Below, piece after piece: positions 1-6,161 of a DNA stretch of 10,000 nt. Every line of letters begins with the position of its first letter. Positions within the stretch are counted from its first letter, which is position 1. The stretch covers positions 1-10,000 of the forward strand of contig JAIWOH010000012.1 in NCBI GenBank assembly GCA_020216985.1, in the 5' to 3' direction. A program made the translations under genes and the position numbers. Under the pieces are notes generated by a model, which was not told the origin of the DNA, did not search any database, and saw only the letters and a program-made list of their open reading frames with translations. This DNA is from Nitrospira sp. Its GTDB lineage: Bacteria > Nitrospirota > Nitrospiria > Nitrospirales > Nitrospiraceae.

Positions 1-23
1 AATGGGCAACCTTTTCTTTTTTT
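1..23 (+). terminator. Right half of a probable rho-independent terminator
   Basis: The window opens with AATGGGCAACC followed at once by a T-rich tract (bases 12-23, broken only by one C). This is what the right arm and U-tract of a plus-strand intrinsic terminator look like. The left arm, which should read close to GGTTGCCCATT, would lie just before base 1 and cannot be seen. If real, it ends a plus-strand gene that converges on the M20 peptidase gene, and the same stem could also stop that gene's transcript. This is an inference from half a structure. Confidence 0.35.
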
Positions 24-28
24 GTGTT

Positions 29-1429
29 TTAACCGCTCCCTTTCCTCAGACTTTCTTCCCATGCGCCTTTCCCCATTCTCGCCAGATCCCAGAAATAATG
101 AGCAAAGGCTTGCATGCCTCCCGACGCTTGGCCCCAGTCAAAATACTCGTTGGGCGCATGGTACCCATGCTCCGGCAAGCTTAACCCCATGAAGAGAATC
201 GGCACGCGCCATGCCTGTTGCATGGTGACCACTGCTCCAATCGAACCTCCTTCTCGAACAAAAGCCGGCTCCCTGCCAAACCCCTTTTTCATAGCTTGCT
301 TGATCGCTTCCACATAGGGTCCTTGGAACGATCCATGGAACGGCCGCAAGACCCCTTCCCGCTCGACCTTGACATCCGGATTGAGCCGAGCCACGTGCTT
401 CCTCAAAAGGGCAAACACGGTTTCCGGAACTTGGTTCGGGACCAGACGCATACTGATCTTCAACTCACCGTGATTTGGAACCACGGTCTTGATCCCAGCC
501 CCCTGATATCCGCCGCTCAGACCATGGACCTCGAACGTCGGCATGGCCCAAATCCGGCGCATGACTTCGACGGGATCTTCCGTGCGAATCGACCGGAACC
601 CATAGGCCGTCTTGAACCGATTGACCTGAAATCCCGACCTGAGAAAACTCTTAAGTTCCTCTTTGGTCGGTTCAACCACATCGTCGTAAAAGCCCGGAAT
701 TTTTACCTTGCCGGTTCTGGCATCCACGCAGCCGTGCACCACCTCCATCAACTCGGCCAAGGGATTGCGCGCCGCTCCCCCTGTGAGTCCCGAATGGGCA
801 TCTTTGCTCCCGGTGCGAAGGGTCAATCGCGCCCCCAGCAACCCTCGCAATCCATAGGGGACGGCCGGCCGGCCCTTTGCGATCCAGATCGTGTCGGACA
901 CCACCACAGAGTCGGGACGGGGAACAGCCGCTCGGTTCTTCAGGCCCGCGGCAAAGTGCGGGCTTCCGATCTCCTCCTCCAGTTCCCAGAGAAATCGAAC
1001 ATTGATCGGCATACCCTGTTGGACGACGAATAATGCACCGAACAAGGCTGACAGCGCCGGTCCCTTGTCGTCCGTGGCGCCCCGGCCATGGTAGATGCCG
1101 TCTTCCTTCTTGAACGTAAACGGTTCCCTCTTCCACTCAGGCTCCTGTGCCGGTTGCACATCCAGATGATTATAGACGGTCACGGTGGGATACTGCGCTC
1201 CCGAGGTCCAGCCTCCGGACACAAGAGGATATCCTTCCGTCTCGACGATGGTCGCGTCCGCTCCCAACTCGGTCAAACAATTCGCGGCAAGCTCGGCCAT
1301 CCGCCGTATGTCGCCGGCGCGGGAGGGGTCCATGCTGATCGATGGGACCTGCACCATCTGCGCCAACAAATCCTCGTAGCGGGGGCGAATCGTATCGACG
1401 AATAATCTGATCGTCCGTTCATCGACCAT
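29..1429 (-). CDS. M20 family metallopeptidase (dipeptidase/carboxypeptidase-like)
   Basis: A 466-residue di-zinc exopeptidase, probably cytoplasmic because no signal peptide is seen. Visible M20 motifs, in order: HLDVQPA with metal ligand His88 and Asp90; GRGATDDKG with bridging Asp120; EEEIGS with catalytic and metal-binding Glu152/Glu153; VVSD with Asp179; and GYHAPNE with the last ligand His424. The lid/dimerisation domain is at about residues 200-320, including HSGLTGGAARNP. Length and motif order fit M20 dipeptidases of the PepV/CNDP-like type; the exact substrate cannot be read from sequence. An in-frame ATG exists at 1447, but GGAGGA lies inside that extension, 9 bases before the ATG at 1429, so 1429 is chosen. 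It is transcribed away from the small secreted-protein gene and has its own TATAAT box. Confidence 0.9.
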   Translation of the reverse strand: MVDERTIRLFVDTIRPRYEDLLAQMVQVPSISMDPSRAGDIRRMAELAANCLTELGADATIVETEGYPLVSGGWTSGAQYPTVTVYNHLDVQPAQEPEWKREPFTFKKEDGIYHGRGATDDKGPALSALFGALFVVQQGMPINVRFLWELEEEIGSPHFAAGLKNRAAVPRPDSVVVSDTIWIAKGRPAVPYGLRGLLGARLTLRTGSKDAHSGLTGGAARNPLAELMEVVHGCVDARTGKVKIPGFYDDVVEPTKEELKSFLRSGFQVNRFKTAYGFRSIRTEDPVEVMRRIWAMPTFEVHGLSGGYQGAGIKTVVPNHGELKISMRLVPNQVPETVFALLRKHVARLNPDVKVEREGVLRPFHGSFQGPYVEAIKQAMKKGFGREPAFVREGGSIGAVVTMQQAWRVPILFMGLSLPEHGYHAPNEYFDWGQASGGMQAFAHYFWDLARMGKGAWEESLRKGSG

Positions 1430-1438
1430 CGCAACAAG

Positions 1439-1444
1439 TCCTCC
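1439..1444 (-). promoter_or_regulatory. Shine-Dalgarno site deciding the M20 start
   Basis: GGAGGA on the minus strand, 9 bases before the ATG at 1429. It would be inside the coding sequence if the upstream in-frame ATG (1447) were used, and 1447 itself has no comparable site. This supports the shorter protein. Confidence 0.7.
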
Positions 1445-1470
1445 CATTGAAGACTCACACGGAGAGGGGG

Positions 1471-1476
1471 ATTATA
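1471..1476 (-). promoter_or_regulatory. -10 box (TATAAT) of the M20 peptidase promoter
   Basis: The minus strand reads GGCTATAATCC, an exact consensus -10 hexamer about 42 bases before the ATG at 1429, giving a leader of about 35 bases. At 17-base spacing the -35 position holds only TTTTTC, a poor match to TTGACA. The promoter may therefore be weak or activator-dependent. A 10-bp palindrome lies in the spacer. Confidence 0.5.
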
Positions 1477-1484
1477 GCCGGGCC

Positions 1485-1494
1485 CTGCGCGCAG
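1485..1494. repeat. 10-bp perfect palindrome in the promoter spacer
   Basis: CTGCGCGCAG reads the same on both strands. It lies between the -10 box of the M20 promoter and its expected -35 position, where a bound protein would block RNA polymerase. It is short and G+C-rich, so chance is a real alternative. Confidence 0.3.
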
Positions 1495-1527
1495 AAAAAG
1501 CGCGAACACGACCTTTCATGAGAAGGG

Positions 1528-1536
1528 TGGTAAAAT
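1528..1536 (+). promoter_or_regulatory. Extended -10 promoter candidate for the secreted small protein
   Basis: TGGTAAAAT combines a TGn extension with a five-of-six match to TATAAT, 31 bases before the ATG at 1568. No recognisable -35 box lies 15-18 bases upstream, which extended -10 promoters can tolerate. The leader would be about 25 bases. Confidence 0.35.
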
Positions 1537-1567
1537 AGCACCTCTTGTGGTTTGAAGCGGATTCCCC

Positions 1568-2026
1568 ATGCCTCTCGTGCGTCACCGGCTTTTCCTCTTC
1601 CTGCTGTTCTCCTGGGGGGCCGGTCCACTCTGTCCCCTATGGGCCGACGAACGCGCGAACATCCGGCAGATTCTCGAAGACCCACAAGCCTATCATTTGC
1701 ACCACGTGACCATGCGCGGCACCGTCCGGGACGTCGTCTCTCTTGATCCGTACAAACGTCCGGACGAGACGATCTGTTACGGCGCGTACCTGTTCCGGCT
1801 TGAAGATGAGGCCGCCGGCATCCCCGTCGCCGTGTTGGGATTCTGCGGAATACCGGTCATCAGAGATCCGGACGTTGAAGAGGGGGACCAAGTCGAGGTC
1901 AGCGCCACCATCCAAGCACCTGGCCATCACGGCTACCATCTGAGTGTAAGCGGCCTCACGATAGCGACCGACCAAGAAGGCATCGTGCAGGCCATCGCCG
2001 ATCGTATCCTGCCGGTCGTTGAGTGA
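1568..2026 (+). CDS. Small secreted protein of unknown function, possible OB-fold
   Basis: A 152-residue protein not recognised as a named family. Residues 1-26 look like a Sec signal peptide: basic start (RHR), a hydrophobic run at about 8-20, and a likely cut after LWA before DERA. The mature part has alternating beta-type segments: HVTMRGTVRDVVSL (46-59), YLFRLEDEAAGIPVAVLG (74-91) and GDQVEVSATI (106-115). This pattern recalls small periplasmic OB-fold proteins, but that is a guess from strand pattern. Two cysteines, Cys70 and Cys93, could form a disulphide; Cys22 lies in the signal region and is not a convincing lipobox. No strong ribosome site precedes the ATG, only GAAGCGG about 8 bases upstream. 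It is the only complete plus-strand gene, and it converges with the barrel-protein gene across 53 bases that hold no clear terminator. Confidence 0.75.
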   Translation: MPLVRHRLFLFLLFSWGAGPLCPLWADERANIRQILEDPQAYHLHHVTMRGTVRDVVSLDPYKRPDETICYGAYLFRLEDEAAGIPVAVLGFCGIPVIRDPDVEEGDQVEVSATIQAPGHHGYHLSVSGLTIATDQEGIVQAIADRILPVVE

Positions 2027-2079
2027 GACGGCTCCGCACCAACCGATTCGCGCGTGCAACCGGTTCACTCACCCTCGAT

Positions 2080-3318
2080 TCAAAAAGATGAAGACGGGTG
2101 TGATGAATCGAACGTCAGCAGCAGGCCGAACAGAAGGAGATGTTGCCCGGCGGCAACTCGGGGAACACCGGGAGCGACTTCTCCATTTCTAAAAAACCCT
2201 CCGCCCACGCCGGTTGATTCGTCGTAGCGATATTCGAGCCTGGCCGTGGCCGTGCCCCATCGAGAAGGCATTCGGTATTCCACCGTGGATGTGACGGCTT
2301 TCACAAATTGCTCCGAACCGGTCCACTGCCCGTTGCGATCCCAGTAAAACTCGGGGCGTACCGCCACGGCCCATGAGTCGGTGACCTGCTGCCGCACCGT
2401 GAGATTGCCACCCATGACGAAGGCACGAGGGCTTCCAGGATGATGGGCGATGTTTTCCGTTCCAATATCGTATGACCATGCCACGATCAGTTTGTCGGTT
2501 TTCCACTCCGCAATGTGATTGGCGTAGAGACGCCAAAAACCCAGCGACGCATCCGTTTGATCCGGCCCCCAGTAGAGAGTCTGTCGGACGGTCAGGTGCG
2601 GCATGAAGCGGTAGGACCACTTCACGCCGTACGAGGGCTGCGCGACCGTGTAGGAGAGGTGAGCGTATCGATTGATCACAAACGGCGAGACGGTCAATCG
2701 GTCGTTGACCGGATAGACCACATTGAGACCGAACATCAGGTAAGGGGAGTAATCTGCGGTCCACGAGCGGGTGTAATGAGCGTTGTCCTTCGCATAGAGC
2801 GATTCGTATCCCATCAGGCTCTCGAACAATCCGACCGTGACGAGCAGGCCGTTGCCCATCGGCGCGAGATAGGACACATTGGCTCGATGCGCGTGCCGCA
2901 ACACGTCTGCTCCGTCCACTTTTTTTTCTCCGGGGAGAAAAGCGAAGTCTACTGTGTCATAACCGCCCTGCACACCCAACTCCATACCCCATCGTGACGA
3001 GGCGGTCGCCTCTTTGCGCACGTAGGCCAGCACCATATTGGGAGCGGGCTGATTATGCCAAGAGGCCGTGGAGCGATTACGCCACCGATCGCTGTCGGGA
3101 AAGTTGAAATTCACAATGCCCGCCACATCCAGATAGGCCCCATAGCGCCAGCGGCTCGAAGACTGGAGAGGAAAATCCGCGGGCTCATGTTCCAACGCGG
3201 GCTTCTTGCAGGACGGCTGCTCGGCTTCTTGCGCATGGACGGCATGGAAGGATAGAGAAGAGAACAGAACCCAGAATAAAACGAGAAAGAACGTCGCGTG
3301 CAGGACGGGATTCTTCAC
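2080..3318 (-). CDS. Outer-membrane beta-barrel protein, porin-2/OmpL-like (BBP2 type)
   Basis: A 412-residue exported protein. With the GTG start at 3318 the N-terminus is an ideal signal peptide: KNP, a hydrophobic run at residues 5-23, then HAVHA and cleavage before QEAEQ. The open frame runs on to a TTG at 3438, but that would bury the signal 40 residues deep and overlap the upstream gene. GGAGAG precedes the GTG by 12 bases. The mature part is a series of amphipathic strands rich in Tyr, Trp and Gly. The stretch around residues 170-225 (GLFESLMGYES, then SRSW-like and SPYLMFGLNVVYPVNDRLTVSPFVINRY) resembles the BBP2 family, including the GxxxxYPVND-LT pattern. The last strand HLLLFGLLLTF is followed by a Ser-rich tail. 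It is probably a channel or structural outer-membrane protein; the solute is unknown. Confidence 0.8.
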   Translation of the reverse strand: MKNPVLHATFFLVLFWVLFSSLSFHAVHAQEAEQPSCKKPALEHEPADFPLQSSSRWRYGAYLDVAGIVNFNFPDSDRWRNRSTASWHNQPAPNMVLAYVRKEATASSRWGMELGVQGGYDTVDFAFLPGEKKVDGADVLRHAHRANVSYLAPMGNGLLVTVGLFESLMGYESLYAKDNAHYTRSWTADYSPYLMFGLNVVYPVNDRLTVSPFVINRYAHLSYTVAQPSYGVKWSYRFMPHLTVRQTLYWGPDQTDASLGFWRLYANHIAEWKTDKLIVAWSYDIGTENIAHHPGSPRAFVMGGNLTVRQQVTDSWAVAVRPEFYWDRNGQWTGSEQFVKAVTSTVEYRMPSRWGTATARLEYRYDESTGVGGGFFRNGEVAPGVPRVAAGQHLLLFGLLLTFDSSHPSSSF

Positions 3319-3356
3319 GGGTTTCTTGCTCTCTCCAAACCTGACGAGCAAAACCC
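3319..3356 (-). promoter_or_regulatory. Leader hairpin directly abutting the porin start codon
   Basis: On the minus strand, GGGTTT plus TGCTC (3356-3346) pair with GAGCA (3331-3327) and AAACCC (3324-3319). This makes 11 base pairs with a 2-base AG bulge (3326-3325) and a 14-base loop. The next base, 3318, is the first of the GTG start codon. The ribosome site GGAGAG spans the end of the loop and the first stem base. The structure has no U-tract, so it is not a terminator. It could limit ribosome access or protect the 5' end of the mRNA. Confidence 0.5.
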
Positions 3357-3397
3357 ATGGTAAGAAAGACAGGGGGTTCGCACAAGTGTGAAGGTCA

Positions 3398-4156
3398 TCA
3401 CGGGAGCCGGCGAGAAAGCCGACGACGGTGCCGGGCAAGCAGCATGCCGCCCCAGAGGAAAGAGCCGAGCATGAGCAGGATGCCGATCAGGTGGGTGAGC
3501 TGCGCCAACCGATGGTCCCATTCCAAGAGACCCATCATGGACAGAATGTTGTTCCAGTCGTGGCCGTCCGTTTCTTTGCCGGTAACGCCGCCCAACAGAA
3601 TCAGATCCATGGCCCGCGCGTCGTTGATATAAGGCGCCACGTCCATCACGCTTTCCCCCGTCCACCAGAGGGCCACCGAGGCGCCGAACGGATCGCGTGT
3701 GTTCACCAGCAAGACGATCAGGCAAATGATCGGCATCAGCACCTGCCCCAGACTCCCGCCCAGGATCATCATGAAGCGGCCGAACGGAGCAAAGAACACA
3801 TGGCCGGCTTCATGAAAGACCAGGTTGATCAAATGAAGGAACGACTCGCCGATCTCATTCGTTTCAAGCGGGGCCGCGATCAATGTCCATCCCCACCAAA
3901 GCAGGCCGACAAACAGAACGGCCCGTCCGTAGAAGGTCGTTGAATCGGCGGCTTGGTCCGATTCAATCAGCCACTCCCGGGCCGTTTGAATCCAACGGGG
4001 CGCGGGTCGCGATCGAGGCGCAGGCGCCTTTGGAGGCTTCACAGGCAGGGGCCGATATTTCGCGAAGATGACCCCGCACCGAATACATTCTTCCGCGCCG
4101 ACGACCCGCTCGGCCAGGCACCGAGGACAGGTCGCCGGCGCTTTTTCGGACAGCAT
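3398..4156 (-). CDS. Zinc-ribbon membrane protein with HEAGH metalloprotease motif (M50-like)
   Basis: A 252-residue protein with two parts. Residues 10-27 form a zinc ribbon (CPRC, then CIRC, followed by GVIFAKY), joined by a Pro-rich linker (about 36-54) to a membrane domain. Hydrophobic segments lie at about 79-96, 128-151 and 221-241. HEAGH at 115-119, just before the second segment, is the HExxH zinc/catalytic motif. A later conserved-looking stretch, ETDGHDWNN (195-203), may hold the third metal ligand, but this is inference. The layout differs from the classical site-2 protease next door: smaller, fewer membrane spans and no LDGGH. It is best called an uncharacterised M50-like protease. 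The ATG at 4156 follows TGGAG with only 2 bases of spacing, so the ribosome site is imperfect. The gap of 106 bases to the upstream gene may hold its own promoter, but none is convincing. Confidence 0.75.
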   Translation of the reverse strand: MLSEKAPATCPRCLAERVVGAEECIRCGVIFAKYRPLPVKPPKAPAPRSRPAPRWIQTAREWLIESDQAADSTTFYGRAVLFVGLLWWGWTLIAAPLETNEIGESFLHLINLVFHEAGHVFFAPFGRFMMILGGSLGQVLMPIICLIVLLVNTRDPFGASVALWWTGESVMDVAPYINDARAMDLILLGGVTGKETDGHDWNNILSMMGLLEWDHRLAQLTHLIGILLMLGSFLWGGMLLARHRRRLSRRLP

Positions 4157-4262
4157 GACTCCACTCTAGGACCGGCCCCGACATCCGGCAAGCAAATAGG
4201 CAAATGGAAAGGATCGCCGCCCTCTCGTTGAAGAAGAAACCGGCAAAACGGCGGAACGGTAT

Positions 4263-5246
4263 TCAATGAAACGAAAAAGGAACGGGCGCAAACGTGAGGA
4301 CAAACACCGCCAGTGCAATCCACCCGACGAGGGTGCGACGCGGTCCCAACGGTGTGTCAGGATCCATCACCGGAGGGTGGCCGATCCCCCACAAGCCTGC
4401 CATGAAGGCCCACAGAAACCAGCCTGGCCAGCCGAACACTCCCAGCCCAAAGAGAACCGGCAGAAACAGCAAAGCCATCGTTCGTTGCCGTTTCCCCCAT
4501 AGAGCATAGGCGACATGGCCGCCGTCAAGCTGACCGATGGGAAGCAGATTAAGTGATGTGACAAACAGCCCGAACCAGGCGGCAAACCCGATCGGATGCA
4601 ACACGACGTCCGAATCGGCGGGGATCGGCCCGATCACCAGCCACGCCAGAAATTTGAGCAAGAGCGGCTCTCCCAATTTCAGTCCGAATCCCGCCTTGCC
4701 CTCCACGACTGTCGAGAGATTCAACCCCACGATCAGAGCCGCCACTGCGACGAGAAAACCAGCCAACGGCCCCGCCACTCCGATGTCGAACAGAGCCAGG
4801 CGATTCATGATCGGCCCACGAATGCGGATCACCGCCCCAAAAGTCCCGATAAAGTGCGGAGGGCCCGGTAAAAACAGCGGGAGCGACGCCGGCACGCGAT
4901 GGATCCTCGATAAAAGATAGTGCCCAAGCTCGTGCGTCACGAGGATGAAGAGGAGTGCTCCGGCGAAGGGAAGCCCCTGCCACAGACTTTCGGGATTCGC
5001 CAGCAGAAAATCAATGGGACCGCGAGCCGGTCCCCGATAGACCTGGTAGGCGCCGGCCCACAGAGTCGTGAAACACGTGAGGAGAAACAGCGCCATCGGC
5101 AACGTCCACTTCGAGAAAAATGACGGCTCGTCCCCCTCGACATCGGCAGCCGCGACGTCGTTTTGCTCAACCACGTCCCGAGCTCGATCCGTATCGGACG
5201 GGATGATATCGCGCCGATGCTCGTCTTCTTGGTGATCATTCCTCAT
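4263..5246 (-). CDS. Site-2 protease family intramembrane zinc metalloprotease (M50)
   Basis: A 327-residue polytopic membrane protease expected to cut transmembrane helices of regulators or other clients within the bilayer. An acidic hydrophilic N-terminal tail (about 1-45) precedes the first span (about 49-69). HELGH at 105-109 gives the two zinc histidines and the catalytic glutamate. NLLPIGQLDGGH at 233-244 supplies the third ligand, Asp241. Between them, GTFGAVIRIR and FDIGVAGPLAGF are typical of the EGY-like/bacterial S2P branch. Further spans lie near 155-178, 196-210, 219-238, 257-289 and 305-320. No PDZ domain is visible, unlike RseP. The ATG lies 11 bases after the stop of the HTH-hydrolase gene, so the two are probably co-transcribed. 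The ribosome site is weak (AGTAGG, about 11 bases away), which fits translational coupling. Confidence 0.9.
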   Translation of the reverse strand: MRNDHQEDEHRRDIIPSDTDRARDVVEQNDVAAADVEGDEPSFFSKWTLPMALFLLTCFTTLWAGAYQVYRGPARGPIDFLLANPESLWQGLPFAGALLFILVTHELGHYLLSRIHRVPASLPLFLPGPPHFIGTFGAVIRIRGPIMNRLALFDIGVAGPLAGFLVAVAALIVGLNLSTVVEGKAGFGLKLGEPLLLKFLAWLVIGPIPADSDVVLHPIGFAAWFGLFVTSLNLLPIGQLDGGHVAYALWGKRQRTMALLFLPVLFGLGVFGWPGWFLWAFMAGLWGIGHPPVMDPDTPLGPRRTLVGWIALAVFVLTFAPVPFSFH

Positions 5247-5257
5247 GGAGGTCCGGC

Positions 5258-6100
5258 CTACTCAACGGTCGCAAACGGATTATGCGCCCGTTCCTCGGCC
5301 ACGGTCGTCGCGGGCCCATGGCCGGGCAAGAGGCGACAGTTCGGCGCGAGCGTCAGCACTCGCTCCCGCACCGACTTGAGATGAGTGGTATAGAGCGTGA
5401 GGGGATTGGATCGCCCGATCGATCCGGCAAACAGCGTATCACCGACGAAACAGACCGGGTCGTCCCGGTCATCCAGCTGATAACAGATCCCGCCCGGCGT
5501 ATGGCCCGGCGTCAACAGACACACAATCGTCCGACGGCCGACTCGAATCACCTGACCATCCGCCGGCGCGACCAAGAGATCAGAAGGTGGTCTCCAGTCC
5601 AGAAGATCACGATCTTCTCGCCCCAGATAAACCGGAACTTCCCGATGGTTCAACAACCGATCGATGCCTTCGGCATGGTCGGCATGGCCGTGCGTCAGGC
5701 AAATTCCGACCAGTCGCAAGCCCCGCAAGTCGAGTAGATCAACCATCGCGGGCGCATGGTACGCCGTATCGATCACCACGGCCTCGCTTTCGTCGAACAG
5801 CACGTAGCCCCAGACGCCGTAGCCGCCGACCGATCCCCGCACGGCTTCCACTCCATCCGGCAATCGCTGGGGGATCGGTTCCCAATGATCAATGGCAATC
5901 TGGGCCAGAGGGTTGGCCCTCAGTCCAAGCGCATTGGCCAGAACATGGATATCAGATCTTTTCTTTACCGGATCTCCTCGCTCCCATGCGGCAAGGTCGG
6001 CTTTGGATAGCCCGGTCGCCCAAGCGACCTCATCAAGCGAGAGGCCTTGGCCCATGCGCGATTTTTTTAGAATGTCGCAGAAGTCGTCTTCGAGAGGCAT
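5258..6100 (-). CDS. XRE-type HTH fused to glyoxalase-II-like metallo-beta-lactamase hydrolase
   Basis: A 280-residue fusion protein. Residues 6-45 are an XRE/Cro-like helix-turn-helix, with recognition region around GLSLDEVAWATGLSKADL and then AAWERGD. After a linker, a complete metallo-beta-lactamase fold follows: THGHADH (ligands His137, His139, Asp141, His142), PGHTPGG (His200), VGDTLFAGSIGR (Asp221) and LPGHGPATT (His261), ending EERAHNPF. All di-metal ligands of the glyoxalase II type are present, so hydrolase activity is expected, but the substrate is unknown. The HTH suggests DNA binding, perhaps a regulator that senses a metabolite through the hydrolase fold. The frame stays open upstream to a TTG at 6139 (293 residues). 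The ATG at 6100 is preferred because MPLEDDF leads straight into the HTH, but neither start has a good ribosome site. It lies 61 bases after the M16 lipoprotein gene. Confidence 0.82.
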   Translation of the reverse strand: MPLEDDFCDILKKSRMGQGLSLDEVAWATGLSKADLAAWERGDPVKKRSDIHVLANALGLRANPLAQIAIDHWEPIPQRLPDGVEAVRGSVGGYGVWGYVLFDESEAVVIDTAYHAPAMVDLLDLRGLRLVGICLTHGHADHAEGIDRLLNHREVPVYLGREDRDLLDWRPPSDLLVAPADGQVIRVGRRTIVCLLTPGHTPGGICYQLDDRDDPVCFVGDTLFAGSIGRSNPLTLYTTHLKSVRERVLTLAPNCRLLPGHGPATTVAEERAHNPFATVE

Positions 6101-6114
6101 GCACAAGTGATCAG

Positions 6115-6128
6115 GTCTCGATCGAGAC
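6115..6128. promoter_or_regulatory. 14-bp perfect palindrome, candidate operator of the HTH gene
   Basis: GTCTCGATCGAGAC reads identically on both strands and ends 14 bases before the ATG at 6100. An 8-bp palindrome, GGCGCGCC, follows at 6130-6137. The gene it precedes encodes an XRE-type DNA-binding domain, whose relatives bind palindromes of about this length, so autoregulation is plausible. If translation began at the TTG at 6139, the palindrome would lie inside codons. CGATCG is common in this window, so part of the match may be background. Confidence 0.35.
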
Positions 6129-6161
6129 AGGCGCGCCAAAGTCCTCGCGCCCGTTTTGACC

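Noticed and set aside
218..1033. A 271-codon plus-strand frame opposite the M20 gene
   Set aside because: It shows no motifs and an Arg/His/Pro-rich composition; the opposite strand carries all M20 catalytic residues in order.
2041..2065. Inverted pair AACCG/CGGTT between the convergent genes, considered as a terminator
   Set aside because: The stem is only 5 bp with a 15-base loop and no T-tract on either strand. The 8-bp AACCGGTT at 2058-2065 is likewise too short.
4157..4262. Promoter-like TTGCCG, 17 bases, TAGAGT before the zinc-ribbon protease
   Set aside because: Both boxes match only four of six bases, and the -10 would end six bases before the ATG, leaving no room for the ribosome site.
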